DNA of 32,217 bases from Chitinophagaceae bacterium (GCA_947447485.1 CANFJP010000007.1:1-32217), one strand, 5' to 3'; counted from the stretch's first letter, positions 1-8,450 are shown. Numbers and translations: made by a program. The notes: a model not told the origin generated them from the letters alone.

Positions 1-53
1 ATTTTGATTGCGGTGTTGAGTTCTTTCTTGCTTTCAATTTTGTTGTTGTCCAT
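1..53 (-). CDS. 5' end of an unidentified gene, cut by the window edge
   Basis: An ATG at 51-53 on the minus strand opens a frame with 17 complete codons, reading MDNNKIESKKELNTAIK, that runs off the left edge without a stop. It lies 67 bp downstream of the Crp/Fnr-like gene and in the same direction, so it may be cotranscribed with it. The short lysine- and asparagine-rich N-terminus shows no signal peptide or domain. I do not recognise the family. It could also be a chance open stretch. Confidence 0.45.
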   Translation of the reverse strand, partial: MDNNKIESKKELNTAIK

Positions 54-120
54 TTTATACTTTTTAATGGTACAAAATTGAAGTTGATTCAGGAGACTTT
101 ATTTTACCTATGTTAAAAAA

Positions 121-684
121 TCATTTCTTTGCTCTAATCCTGCTTAACGTTACCTGAGAGATGCCGATGTAGCTGGCGATATCACCTAAAGAGATTCGTT
201 GTAATAAATGAGCGTTGTTTTGATTAAAGCTTTCATATAATTCAGCCGCGTCTTTATTGAACAGTTCTTTTATTCTGTTCAAAAGTGTGAGTGCAGCAAA
301 TGAAAATAATTTTCGTAAAAATGTTTCAAAGGAATGATGATTTTTTGCCAGCTCCTGCACATCCTCATAATCAACATAAGTTACGTTAGTGTCTTCCAAC
401 GCTATTGTCATAAAATCTGCCGCTGTTTGTTTGAGAAAACTATCTAATGTGGTGAAAATATTGTTCTCCGAAAAAAACCGCAAAACAAATAATCGGTCAT
501 CATGATAATAATATTGTTTTACAAGTCCGAAATTGATGAAGAATAGCTGTTTGCAAACTTGTCCTTCTTTTGTTATCAGCTCCCCCTTTTTGTATGACTT
601 TGATTTTAGTTTTGATAAAAAATCCGATTCAGCTTCTTTTGAAAGTTGCGTATATTGATTTATTTGATTTAAAAATCCTTCCAT
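121..684 (-). CDS. Crp/Fnr-family transcriptional regulator (cyclic-nucleotide-binding-like)
   Basis: A 187-residue cytoplasmic regulator. Residues about 12-125 have the beta-roll pattern of the cNMP-binding fold, including the turn YKKGELITKEGQ at 31-42 and an IFTTLDSF stretch in the sensor region. A long helix follows at about 125-150. The C-terminus (165-187, with LGDIASYIGISQVTLSRIR) is a short helix-turn-helix of the Crp type. Many Bacteroidota carry such short Crp/Fnr proteins, and most do not bind cAMP. I see no cysteine cluster of the FNR kind, so oxygen sensing is not supported. A 22-bp perfect palindrome at 714-735 lies upstream, a candidate operator. The effector is unknown. The ATG at 684 is the only sensible start. 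Confidence 0.85.
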   Translation of the reverse strand: MEGFLNQINQYTQLSKEAESDFLSKLKSKSYKKGELITKEGQVCKQLFFINFGLVKQYYYHDDRLFVLRFFSENNIFTTLDSFLKQTAADFMTIALEDTNVTYVDYEDVQELAKNHHSFETFLRKLFSFAALTLLNRIKELFNKDAAELYESFNQNNAHLLQRISLGDIASYIGISQVTLSRIRAKK

Positions 685-713
685 TTGAAGATAGATTTGT
701 GAATTAGCCTTTT

Positions 714-735
714 TATAAATAGATATCTATTTATA
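714..735. promoter_or_regulatory. 22-bp perfect palindrome upstream of the Crp/Fnr-like gene (candidate operator)
   Basis: The sequence is perfectly self-complementary over 22 bp, with half-site TATAAATAGAT on each strand. It lies 30 bp upstream of the regulator's ATG. Just upstream on the minus strand, at 739-746, is TACTTTTA, one base off the Bacteroidota -7 consensus TAnnTTTG. If that box is used, the palindrome would cover the transcription start, the usual place for autorepression. Crp/Fnr dimers bind palindromes of about this size. Binding by this protein is inferred only. Confidence 0.5.
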
Positions 736-904
736 CTGTAAAAGTAATACAATCAGCTTGCCGATAAGGTAACTTAGGGATTTGAAAACCTCGTTTCTTT
801 TTACAGAAGGCTAGATGAAAAACCAAAAAAGAATATTATAAGTAGATTTTTTGGGTAAAAATGATTTTTGAAAAATGTAAAGATGCAACTACACTAACTC
901 ATTA

Positions 905-939
905 ATAGACAAAGAAAAAGCCATCATTTCTGATGGCTT
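905..939 (-). terminator. Intrinsic terminator of tRNA-Asn
   Basis: Read on the minus strand, a 9-bp perfect stem (AAGCCATCA / TGATGGCTT, at 918-939) with a 4-base loop is followed directly by a T-rich run (TTTTTCTTTG). It starts 12 bp after the tRNA 3' end. This is a textbook rho-independent terminator for the tRNA transcript. Confidence 0.8.
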
Positions 940-950
940 GTCAAGTAGTG

Positions 951-1024
951 CTCCCCCTGTTGGACTTGAACCAACGACCCTCTGATTAACAGTCAGATGC
1001 TCTAACCAACTGAGCTAAGGAGGA
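951..1024 (-). tRNA. tRNA-Asn (anticodon GTT)
   Basis: A 74-nt cloverleaf on the minus strand. The acceptor stem is TCCTCCT pairing with AGGGGGA (one wobble pair). The D arm is present (TAGCTCAGTTGGTTAGAGC). The anticodon stem TCTGA/TCAGA encloses the 7-base loop CTGTTAA, whose anticodon is GTT. The T arm is GTTGG-TTCAAGT-CCAAC. The discriminator base is G, and CCA is not encoded because the next bases are CAC. It is transcribed alone, with its own promoter and terminator. Confidence 0.97.
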
Positions 1025-1082
1025 ATATGCTTTTCCTGTTTACACTGAGCTTCCTTTTGGGGAAGACAAGTAATTAGGGATG

Positions 1083-1113
1083 CAAAAATACTGATTTTCA
1101 GTTTTTAAACAAA
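1083..1113 (-). promoter_or_regulatory. Promoter of tRNA-Asn, Bacteroidota type
   Basis: On the minus strand, TTTG (1110-1113), a 19-bp spacer and TATTTTTG (1083-1090) match the Bacteroidota primary-sigma consensus TTTG-N19-TAnnTTTG without a mismatch. The expected start is near 1077, leaving a 5' leader of roughly 50 nt before the tRNA for RNase P to remove. Confidence 0.8.
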
Positions 1114-1127
1114 TTGATTTTAGGGTT

Positions 1128-1481
1128 TCATAGCCCAAAAAGACCTTTTTTTTCTTCAATCCCCACAAATACTCCTTCTTTTCGCTCTTCTATCAAAAAA
1201 GTCTTTAAAAAATAACCCTCCCCACTCGTATTTCGTCCATTTTCTACACTAAACTTATATCGATGTAGCGGACAAACAATATTACCCAATGGATCTACGT
1301 ACCCCTCTGCCATTCTTCCTCCCGCATGCGGACATTTTGCAGCACAAGCATATAGCTTTTCATTAATTACGCTGATACAAATTTCTCTTCCGTTTACAGC
1401 AACTTCAGTTAATCCCTGACTATCTGAGAATAATTCATGTCTGCTTTCGGAGATTTTATGCCAAACAATCTTTTCGTTCAA
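1128..1481 (-). CDS. Rieske-type [2Fe-2S] ferredoxin
   Basis: A 117-residue soluble protein with the complete Rieske cluster motif. C50-P-H52 and, 17 residues later, C70-P-L-H73 supply the two cysteines and two histidines that bind a 2Fe-2S cluster. No membrane anchor is present, so it resembles the small ferredoxins of dioxygenase systems or the nitrite-reductase small subunit rather than bc1 Rieske proteins. The redox partner is not evident. The reading frame has no ATG before the motif; the only suitable start is TTG at 1479-1481, which sits inside the end of the GTTNAAC-type repeat. It follows hflX in the same direction with an 80-bp gap filled by that repeat. Confidence 0.85.
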   Translation of the reverse strand: MNEKIVWHKISESRHELFSDSQGLTEVAVNGREICISVINEKLYACAAKCPHAGGRMAEGYVDPLGNIVCPLHRYKFSVENGRNTSGEGYFLKTFLIEERKEGVFVGIEEKKGLFGL

Positions 1482-1557
1482 TGGTTCAAGGTTTAAGGTT
1501 TAACGTAAGCGTCCATAAATATTTATTAAGTAAACATTGAACGTTAAACGTTGAACG
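1477..1557. repeat. GTTNAAC-type inverted-repeat element, copy A (hflX / Rieske spacer)
   Basis: The left arm (1477-1505) contains GTTCAAG, GTTTAAG and GTTTAAC units in tandem. The right arm (1535-1557) contains TTGAACGTTAAACGTTGAAC. The two arms are largely complementary, so a transcript would fold into a long imperfect hairpin around a loop of about 29 bases. Each heptamer is itself palindromic. Related copies occur at 2765-2830, 4214-4292 and 12491-12583. Confidence 0.7.
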
Positions 1558-1561
1558 TCTA

Positions 1562-2755
1562 CTAGTAGAAAAATTCCGCCTTATACGGATATCTAATTTG
1601 ATAAATATCTCTAACCTTATTTAAAATCGTTTGACGCAGCCCATCTAAATTAGTTCTTTCTGTAGCGGATACAAATACACAATTCCCTTTTGTTTCTTCT
1701 ACCCAACGTTCTTTGAGTTCGCGTAAAATATCTTTTTTTACGTCTTCCTCCAGCCACTGATCAAAAGTTTGTTGTTCGTATTTATCCATCTTATTAAAAA
1801 TAGTGATGGTAGGTTTTTCTGCCGATCCCAATTCTGCTAAGGTTTTATTTACCACCGCCAATTGCTCTTCGTATTTGGGATGTGAAATGTCAACTACATG
1901 CAACAAGATATCTGCTTCTCTTACTTCATCTAATGTACTCTTAAAACTTTCTACTAAATGGTGAGGCAATTTTCTAATAAACCCTACCGTATCGCTTAAC
2001 AAAAAAGGAGTTTGTTCAAATACCACTTTTCGTGTAGTAGTATCCAACGTAGCAAATAATTTATTTTCTGCAAACACTTCGCTCTTGCTCAATACATTCA
2101 TGATGGTAGATTTACCAACATTGGTATACCCCACTAGGGCCACCCTGATAAATTCTCCCCGTTCTTTTCGCTGAGTGAAAGATTGTTTATCTATTTCGGC
2201 TAATCTTTTGCGTAATAAAGTGATTTTATCTTTTACTATACGGCGATCTGTTTCAATTTCTGTTTCACCCGGACCCCTCGTACCTACCCCGCCGCCCTGG
2301 CGCTCAAGATGTTTCCACATTCCTTTCAATCGGGGTAAAATATATTGGTATTGTGCAAGCTCTACCTGCGTTTTAGCCTGTGCGGTTTTAGCTCTGCTCG
2401 CAAAAATATCTAGAATGAGATCGCTGCGATCAATTATTTTAATTTCTAGAATCTTTTCAATATTGATAATCTGAGAACCGGTTAATTCATCATCGAATAT
2501 AACCATGGAAATATTCCCCTTTAATGCAATATAATTTTTGATTTCTTCCAACTTACCCTTCCCCAGAAATGTTTTACTGTCGGGGTGTTTCATTTTTTGG
2601 GTGTAGCGCTTTATAGTAATAGCGCCGGCTGTTTCTGCAAGGAAAGACAACTCATCAAGATATTCGTTTATCTGTTGCTCCGTTTGATCTTTCTGAACAA
2701 GCCCTACGAGAATCGCATTCTCCTCTTTTCCTACTACTTTCTTTTTTTCGATCAC
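1562..2755 (-). CDS. hflX: HflX, ribosome-associated GTPase
   Basis: A 397-residue GTPase of normal HflX length. The N-terminal HflX domain covers about 1-200 and includes the signature glycine-rich segment GGGVGTRGPGETEIETD at 154-170. The G domain follows: G1 GYTNVGKS at 209-216, G3 DTVGF at 255-259, G4 NKMD at 321-324 and a VFVSA G5 near 357. HflX binds the 50S subunit and helps split or rescue stalled ribosomes under stress. The start codon is GTG at 2755; the reading MIEKKKVVGKEENAILVGL fits the family N-terminus. It lies downstream of the surA-like gene, with a GTTNAAC-type repeat in each flanking spacer. Confidence 0.95.
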   Translation of the reverse strand: MIEKKKVVGKEENAILVGLVQKDQTEQQINEYLDELSFLAETAGAITIKRYTQKMKHPDSKTFLGKGKLEEIKNYIALKGNISMVIFDDELTGSQIINIEKILEIKIIDRSDLILDIFASRAKTAQAKTQVELAQYQYILPRLKGMWKHLERQGGGVGTRGPGETEIETDRRIVKDKITLLRKRLAEIDKQSFTQRKERGEFIRVALVGYTNVGKSTIMNVLSKSEVFAENKLFATLDTTTRKVVFEQTPFLLSDTVGFIRKLPHHLVESFKSTLDEVREADILLHVVDISHPKYEEQLAVVNKTLAELGSAEKPTITIFNKMDKYEQQTFDQWLEEDVKKDILRELKERWVEETKGNCVFVSATERTNLDGLRQTILNKVRDIYQIRYPYKAEFFY

Positions 2756-2764
2756 TTATTCTGT

Positions 2765-2830
2765 ACGTTTAAGAGTTTAAGAAGTTTAAGTGGTTTAATA
2801 CGTTGAACCTTGAACATTAAACCTCAAACA
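2765..2830. repeat. GTTNAAC-type inverted-repeat element, copy B (surA-like / hflX spacer)
   Basis: The left half has successive GTTTAAG-like units (GTTTAAGAGTTTAAG and relatives). The right half has units of the opposite sense (GTTGAACCTTGAACATTAAAC). The halves can pair. It fills nearly the whole 77-bp spacer and is more degenerate than copies A and D. Confidence 0.6.
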
Positions 2831-2832
2831 TT

Positions 2833-4188
2833 CTACCTCCCTGCTGCAATCTCTATCCACATCTTCAACGCAGCGCAGGTTTTATATTCATCGTCAATCA
2901 TAATATAGTAGTTCTTTACTTTACCGTTAAACCAAGACTCTAAAGCATTTTCCTTTTTTTGTTCTAGTGCACGCTGAGACACTTTATTGTAGTCGTCTTT
3001 TAAATTTTCGCGGTGCGGCACTGTTTTATTTTTCAAATAGATGATTCGTACACCTCGTTTTCCGCGCTCATCAGTATATTCTACCGGTTGAGAATACTCG
3101 CCTACTGCCAATTCTTTCCACATTAGTACGATGTCTTTGTCCAACTGATCGATGGTTAAAAACGACCCGTCTCTTCCTTGCAACATGCCACCTGTAAATT
3201 TACTGGCATCATCATCACTATAGCGAGAAACCGCTGCACCAAAATCCATAGTGCCAGCAATTAGTTTTGCTCTTACAGAATCAAGTTTTTGAAATCCTTC
3301 TTTCATTTCCACTTGTGTAACCTGTGGCACTTTTAATATATGCCTCACCACTGCATCGTCTCCTGCCCTGCTTACCAATTGAATAATATGGTATCCGAAT
3401 TTTGTTTTGAATGGATTGGATACTTGTCCTGGCTTTAGGGTAAAAGCCTTCGCAAGCCATACAGGATCTAAGTCTTTTTGATTTCTATTTACTTCGTACA
3501 TACCTCCCCGGTCTTTACTTCCCGGATCTTCAGAATAAATAGAGGCAAGCGTACCAAACTCTTTTTTGCCCGTTTCAATTTGCTTTTTATAATCAATCAA
3601 CTGCTCTTTGCAATACTCTTCTGCATCTCTACTTGCTTTAGGATAAATAAGCACTTGTCCTATTTCGACTTCTGTTTCATAATAAGCTAAACTGTCGGTT
3701 GGAATCATATCAAAAAATGCTTTTACTTCATTGGGCGTAATCTTAATGCCTTCAACAATTTTATTGCGCATAGCAGTCGCCAGCTTTTGATCTCTGATCC
3801 CATCTTTAAAATCTTCTTTTAATTGATACAGAGATTTTCCGGCCATTCTTTCTACTTCATCCTTTGAGCCATACTGTGAAATAAAATAACGAATACGGTT
3901 ATCAATATCAGCATCTACTTCTTCTTCCGTTACAATGAGTGAATCTTTTTCGGCCTGTAATACCAATGCTTTAATGCTCATGGCTTGTTGCAAACTCATG
4001 CATCTTGCATCGGGAGACAATTCTATTCCCTGACGCTGCATATCTAACAATGCATTGTCGATATCGCTTTTTAAAATAATTTTATTTCCTACGATAGCAA
4101 TGATCTTATCTGCAACTATTTTTTTAGGCTGGGCAATTGCATTGAAGCATGCGATCAGAGAAAGTATTACTAAGGTATGTTTTTTCAT
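2833..4188 (-). CDS. SurA-like periplasmic peptidyl-prolyl isomerase / chaperone, two parvulin domains
   Basis: A 451-residue exported protein. A signal peptide covers residues 1-19 (MKKHTLVILSLIACFNAIA). A SurA-type N-terminal helical domain follows at about 25-160 (starting KIIAIVGNKIILKSDID). Two parvulin (PpiC) domains follow at about 173-272, with FGTLASIYSEDPGSKDRGG and the FGYHIIQL end, and about 280-388, with DFGAAVSRYSDDDASKFTGG. SurA homologues chaperone outer-membrane proteins through the periplasm. It lies 112 bp downstream of infB in the same direction, with a GTTNAAC-type repeat between them; whether it shares the infB transcript is not clear. Its length and architecture match Bacteroidota SurA homologues. 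Confidence 0.92.
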   Translation of the reverse strand: MKKHTLVILSLIACFNAIAQPKKIVADKIIAIVGNKIILKSDIDNALLDMQRQGIELSPDARCMSLQQAMSIKALVLQAEKDSLIVTEEEVDADIDNRIRYFISQYGSKDEVERMAGKSLYQLKEDFKDGIRDQKLATAMRNKIVEGIKITPNEVKAFFDMIPTDSLAYYETEVEIGQVLIYPKASRDAEEYCKEQLIDYKKQIETGKKEFGTLASIYSEDPGSKDRGGMYEVNRNQKDLDPVWLAKAFTLKPGQVSNPFKTKFGYHIIQLVSRAGDDAVVRHILKVPQVTQVEMKEGFQKLDSVRAKLIAGTMDFGAAVSRYSDDDASKFTGGMLQGRDGSFLTIDQLDKDIVLMWKELAVGEYSQPVEYTDERGKRGVRIIYLKNKTVPHRENLKDDYNKVSQRALEQKKENALESWFNGKVKNYYIMIDDEYKTCAALKMWIEIAAGR

Positions 4189-4213
4189 AAATGTTATTTA
4201 TTGCCGTTGCAGA

Positions 4214-4292
4214 GGTTTCAAGTGTTTCAGCAGTTGAACAAGTTGGAAAATTAACCCATTAAACGTTTTAAACTTGTTAAACCTTTTAAACG
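4214..4292. repeat. GTTNAAC-type inverted-repeat element, copy C (infB / surA-like spacer)
   Basis: The left half carries GGTTTCAAG, GTTTCAG and GTTGAAC units. The right half has CATTAAACG, TTTTAAAC, GTTAAACC and TTTTAAACG. This is the most degenerate of the four copies, but the polarity of the halves is the same as in copies A, B and D. Confidence 0.5.
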
Positions 4293-4300
4293 CTGATTGT

Positions 4301-7072
4301 TTACAACGTTCTTTTCACTTCTACTTCCTCAAACGCTTCTACAATATCTCCTGCTTTTACATCATTGTAATTTCTGATAACCAATCCGCACTCCATTCCT
4401 GAAGTAACTTCTTTGGCATCATCACGGAAACGTTTTAAGCTAGCCAGTTCACCTGTAAAGATTACGATGCCATCGCGTACCAATCTGATACGGTTGTTTC
4501 TTGCAATCTTACCATCAAGTACCTGACAGCCGGCAACGGTTGCTTTATCAAAACGATAGGTTTCTCTAATTTCCACATTGGCCAATACTTTGTCTTCCAC
4601 AGTGGGTTCAAGCATTCCTTCCATCGCGCTTCTAATCTCTTCGATGGCGTTATAGATAATAGAATACATTTTGATTTCAATAGATTCATTTTCTGCCAAT
4701 CTTGCTGCTTGCAAAGATGGACGAACGTTAAATCCTATGATGATTGCATCAGACGCATTAGCAAGAGTAACATCACTTTCTGTAATAGCACCCACCGCTT
4801 TGTGAATCACTTTTACTACGATTTCTTCTGTACTTAATTTTTGTAATGAATCACTCAATGCTTCTACCGATCCATCCACATCTCCTTTGATGATTACATT
4901 CAATTCTTTAAAGTTTCCTAATGCCAAACGACGACCAATTTCATCGAGTGTAATATGTTTCTTCGCACGCATTCCTTGCTCACGCAAAATTTGTCCGCGC
5001 TTATACGCTGTTTCTCTTGCGTCTGCTTCGTTTTCAAAAACCTTAAATGTTTCACCCGCCTGAGGCGCTCCGCTCAAACCGAGTAACAATACCGGTGTGG
5101 AAGGAGGTGCCACTTCAACGCGTTGATTACGCTCATTGTACATCGCTTTTACTTTACCAAAGTACTGACCAGATACGATCATGTCTCCCTGGCGAAGGGT
5201 GCCGTTTTGTACAAGAATGGTGGCTACATAACCACGGCCTTTATCCAGCGATGCTTCAATAATGGTTCCCGAAGCTTGCTTTTTTGGATTGGCTTTTAAT
5301 TCCAGAATATCGGTTTCAAGTAATATTTTTTCCATCAACAAATCAATGTTCATTCCTTTTCTTGCACTGATTTCCTGACTTTGAAATTTACCACCCCAGC
5401 TTTCCACCAAAATATTCATGGTAGACAACTGCTCTTTTATTTTTTCCGGATTGGCTCCGTCTTTATCAATTTTGTTGATAGCAAAAATCATTGGTACACT
5501 GGCAGCCTGTGCATGAGAGATGGCTTCTTTTGTTTGAGGCATCACTGCATCATCTGCTGCTACCACGATTACGGCAATATCAGTTACTTTGGCACCACGT
5601 GCACGCATAGCCGTAAAGGCTTCGTGACCCGGTGTATCTAAGAAAGTGATGGCACGGCCATCTTTTAAGGTTACTTCATAAGCACCAATATGCTGCGTGA
5701 TCCCACCGGCTTCCCCTGCAATTACATTGGTATTTCTAATATAATCGAGCAAAGATGTTTTACCATGATCTACGTGACCCATGATCGTAACAATCGGTGG
5801 TCTTGGTACAAGATCTTCTGGATCGTCTTCCTCATCATCTACTTCTAATTCTGCGGCATCGTCTACGCCTATAAATTCTACTTCATAATTAAATTCACTT
5901 GCTACCAATTCAATTACATCTGCCTCTAGGCGTTGGTTAATAGAAACCATGATGCCCAAATTCATACACTTACTGATAATATCTGCAAAGCTCACATCCA
6001 TCAAACCCGCCAATTCACTTACAGAAATAAATTCAGTTACTTGTAATTTATTGCTTTCTACGCCAGCTTCCCCCAATTGGTCAGCCATCTCTTCGCGTTT
6101 CGCTTTACGATATTTCGCTTTCAAGCTTTTTCCACGACCACCTGCACCTGCAAGCTTGGCTTGTGTTTGCTTTAATTTTTCCTGAATTTCTTTTGCATCA
6201 ATTATTTTATCTTCTCTGCGTACAGGCGTTCCTGTTGATGGACGTTGAAAACGATTGCCTCCTTGCTGTCCTGGACGAGAAGGGGGTCCACCAGGTGAAG
6301 GCTTATTGCCTCTTTGTGCTGGATCTTGTTGGGCAGGCGTTCCTGCTTTTTTCTGAATAGGAATACGCTTGCGCTTTTGCCTGTCTTCGTTTGATTCTTT
6401 TTTAGGCCTTGTATCACTATCAACTGGAAGGGTAATTTTTCCAAGAATTTTTGGACCAGTAAGTTTTTCTGCTTGAATGTTCTCAATGGTTGCAGGAACA
6501 TCTTCTGCCACAGGTGCTGGTGGTGCAATAGCTTCCGCATCTGTAAGATTCTTCTTTTTAGTGCCGGTTTCTTTTACTGGTTCGGCAGGCTCTTCTTTCT
6601 TTTTTCCTTTTTTAGGTCTGGTAGAAGACTCGATAGAATCTAAATCAATTTTATCTAACACCTTAGGAGATTCCAATTCGGGCGCATCAATCTTTGTAAT
6701 AGAAGAGGCTTTTTTCTTTGCAGCACTGGTTGCTTTCTCTTCTTCTGTTTCTGCCGGATCAGTTGCTTTTTCTTCGGCTTTCTTAGGTTTTTCTTCCTTC
6801 TTTTTAATAGAAAGATCTTCTTCGTCTCTTTTCTTTTTACCTTCTCCGCCAGCATTCTTAGGAAGATCTAGCTGCGCAGCCTTTTGCTTATTGGCTTTGT
6901 CTTGCTGAAACTCCGACTGCAACACACGATACATTGATTCCGTGAGTTTAGACGTAGGCTTAAGATCGTCGACATTGAAACTTTTAGACACAAGGAATTC
7001 TATCAAGGTATGGGTACCTATGTTAAACTCCTTGGCCGCAGCCATCAACCTTGGTGTGTTTGCTTCTGACAT
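4301..7072 (-). CDS. infB: Translation initiation factor IF-2
   Basis: A 923-residue IF-2, which brings fMet-tRNA to the 30S subunit and drives subunit joining with GTP. The N-terminus (1-50) is an IF2_N-type helical domain. Residues about 60-320 are a low-complexity Lys/Glu/Pro-rich linker, and a second IF2_N-like segment lies at about 345-400. The G domain has GHVDHGKT at 432-439, DTPGHEAF at 479-486 and NKID at 533-536. The beta-barrel and C-terminal domains are complete. The start at 7072 ([10 protein letters not shown]) follows nusA by 67 bp. The long charged linker is normal for Bacteroidota, though its repeats throw up many spurious open frames on the other strand. It is the third gene of rimP-nusA-infB. 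Confidence 0.98.
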   Translation of the reverse strand: MSEANTPRLMAAAKEFNIGTHTLIEFLVSKSFNVDDLKPTSKLTESMYRVLQSEFQQDKANKQKAAQLDLPKNAGGEGKKKRDEEDLSIKKKEEKPKKAEEKATDPAETEEEKATSAAKKKASSITKIDAPELESPKVLDKIDLDSIESSTRPKKGKKKEEPAEPVKETGTKKKNLTDAEAIAPPAPVAEDVPATIENIQAEKLTGPKILGKITLPVDSDTRPKKESNEDRQKRKRIPIQKKAGTPAQQDPAQRGNKPSPGGPPSRPGQQGGNRFQRPSTGTPVRREDKIIDAKEIQEKLKQTQAKLAGAGGRGKSLKAKYRKAKREEMADQLGEAGVESNKLQVTEFISVSELAGLMDVSFADIISKCMNLGIMVSINQRLEADVIELVASEFNYEVEFIGVDDAAELEVDDEEDDPEDLVPRPPIVTIMGHVDHGKTSLLDYIRNTNVIAGEAGGITQHIGAYEVTLKDGRAITFLDTPGHEAFTAMRARGAKVTDIAVIVVAADDAVMPQTKEAISHAQAASVPMIFAINKIDKDGANPEKIKEQLSTMNILVESWGGKFQSQEISARKGMNIDLLMEKILLETDILELKANPKKQASGTIIEASLDKGRGYVATILVQNGTLRQGDMIVSGQYFGKVKAMYNERNQRVEVAPPSTPVLLLGLSGAPQAGETFKVFENEADARETAYKRGQILREQGMRAKKHITLDEIGRRLALGNFKELNVIIKGDVDGSVEALSDSLQKLSTEEIVVKVIHKAVGAITESDVTLANASDAIIIGFNVRPSLQAARLAENESIEIKMYSIIYNAIEEIRSAMEGMLEPTVEDKVLANVEIRETYRFDKATVAGCQVLDGKIARNNRIRLVRDGIVIFTGELASLKRFRDDAKEVTSGMECGLVIRNYNDVKAGDIVEAFEEVEVKRTL

Positions 7073-7139
7073 TCTGTTTTTTTAGTGTTGCACCAAATTG
7101 GCGCGGGAATATTTTATTTAATTATTGCATTCAGCATAC

Positions 7140-8390
7140 TTATTCTTTTTCGAATTCTTCTTGCAATATTCTTCTGATGTCTGTGATGGTTTCTTTCTCA
7201 AGATCGGTTCTGCGTTCTAACTCTTCTGCAGTAAGATCTAATACAGAACGGGCTGTATCGCAACCAACTCTTTTCAACTCATCAATAATCCATGCTTCAA
7301 TTTCATCACCAAATTCTTCCAAATCGATATCAAATGAATCTTCTTCCCCTTCATTGTCGCGGAACACATCAATTTCATATCCTGTCAATTCGCATGCTAA
7401 TTTAATATTTGCTCCACGACGACCAATGGCCAGTGAAATTTGATCTGGTTTTAAATAAACCTTCGCATGAAGTTTTTCTGTATCCATGTCGATGCTGGTA
7501 ATCTTTGCTGGAGTTAATGAACGCTGAATCAACAATTGTGTATTAGCTGTCCAGTTAATTACATCAATGTTTTCATTTTTAAGCTCTCTAACGATGCCAT
7601 GTATACGACTTCCTTTCATCCCTACACAAGCTCCTACTGGATCAATTCTGTCATCATAGCTTTCTACAGCTACTTTTGCTCTTTCTCCTGGATCTCTTAC
7701 TATTTTCTTCACCACGATTAATCCGTCAAATATTTCGGGAACTTCAATCTCTAATAATTTTTCAAGGAATGAAGGACTGGTACGTGACAGTATAATAATA
7801 GCCTGATTGTTTTTTAGTTCAACTTTTTTTACCACTGCGCGAATGGTTTCTCCCTTTTTAAAATAATCGCTGGGTATTTGTTCAGATTTTGGAAGCAACA
7901 TTTCATTGCCATCTTCATCAAGAATCAATACTTCTTTTTTCCATACCTGATACACTTCCCCACTAACGATTTCGCCAATGCGCTCTTCATATTTCTTAAT
8001 AAGAATATTCTTTTTAAGATCATTGATACGTGCAGCCAATGTTTGCTTTCCAGCCAATATTGCCCTACGACCAAATTCTTTTTGAATATCCACTTCTTCA
8101 TACAACTCTTCTCCCACCTGGTAATCAGGTTCAATTTTAATTGCATTTTTATATTCAATCTCTGTAAGGGTGTTGTACAGATCATCGTCATCTACGATGG
8201 TACGTCTTCTAAAGATTTCTAAATCACCTTTCTGGTCATTTACGATAACGTCGAAGTTTTCATCACTGCCGTATTTTTTACGAATCAATGTTTTAAAAAC
8301 ATCTTCCATTACTTTCATCAGGGTTGGACGATCAATGTTTTCTGCGTCTTTAAACTCCTGAAACGATTCAATCAAGTTAATGCTTGCCAT
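7140..8390 (-). CDS. nusA: Transcription termination/antitermination protein NusA
   Basis: A 416-residue NusA when started at the ATG at 8388-8390 (MASINLIESFQEFKDAENID), which matches the family N-terminus. An in-frame ATG at 8414 would add eight residues encoded by a hairpin-rich spacer and is less likely. Order: N-terminal RNA-polymerase-binding domain (about 1-125), S1 domain (about 130-200), then KH1 and KH2 (about 200-345; motifs ACVGMKGSRI and AIGRRGANIKLA). A short acidic tail follows with one helix-hairpin-helix-like segment, not the two acidic repeats of enterobacteria. NusA binds RNA polymerase and stimulates pausing and hairpin termination. It lies between rimP and infB. Confidence 0.97.
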   Translation of the reverse strand: MASINLIESFQEFKDAENIDRPTLMKVMEDVFKTLIRKKYGSDENFDVIVNDQKGDLEIFRRRTIVDDDDLYNTLTEIEYKNAIKIEPDYQVGEELYEEVDIQKEFGRRAILAGKQTLAARINDLKKNILIKKYEERIGEIVSGEVYQVWKKEVLILDEDGNEMLLPKSEQIPSDYFKKGETIRAVVKKVELKNNQAIIILSRTSPSFLEKLLEIEVPEIFDGLIVVKKIVRDPGERAKVAVESYDDRIDPVGACVGMKGSRIHGIVRELKNENIDVINWTANTQLLIQRSLTPAKITSIDMDTEKLHAKVYLKPDQISLAIGRRGANIKLACELTGYEIDVFRDNEGEEDSFDIDLEEFGDEIEAWIIDELKRVGCDTARSVLDLTAEELERRTDLEKETITDIRRILQEEFEKE

Positions 8391-8409
8391 ATTCCACTTC
8401 GGCTTTTCT

Positions 8410-8437
8410 CCCAAATTTTGGGACCCTGCCGACAGGG
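8410..8437 (-). promoter_or_regulatory. Two adjacent hairpins in the rimP-nusA spacer
   Basis: A 5-bp G/C stem CCCTG-CCGA-CAGGG (8424-8437) abuts CCCAAATTTTGGG (8410-8422), a 6-bp inverted repeat. Both lie between the rimP stop (8451) and the preferred nusA ATG (8390). No T-run follows, so this is not a standard terminator. It could be a processing or translation-control site, or a dispersed repeat. Confidence 0.4.
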
Positions 8438-8450
8438 GGTTTTGTGTTAA

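Noticed and set aside
685-950. Small gene in the longest gene-free stretch
   Set aside because: No frame has a credible start and length. Only the palindrome, a weak -7 box and the tRNA terminator are recognisable.
6477-6908. A 143-codon open frame on the plus strand rich in Ser/Phe/Ala
   Set aside because: It lies opposite the Lys/Glu-rich linker of infB; complementing biased codons there gives long Ser/Phe-rich frames. No promoter or family match.
7878-8222. A 114-codon plus-strand frame opposite nusA
   Set aside because: Phe/Ile-rich antisense shadow of the conserved NusA coding sequence, with no recognisable domain.
8391-8414. Upstream ATG giving nusA eight extra residues
   Set aside because: The added residues are encoded by the hairpin spacer, and the family N-terminus begins at MASINLIESF.
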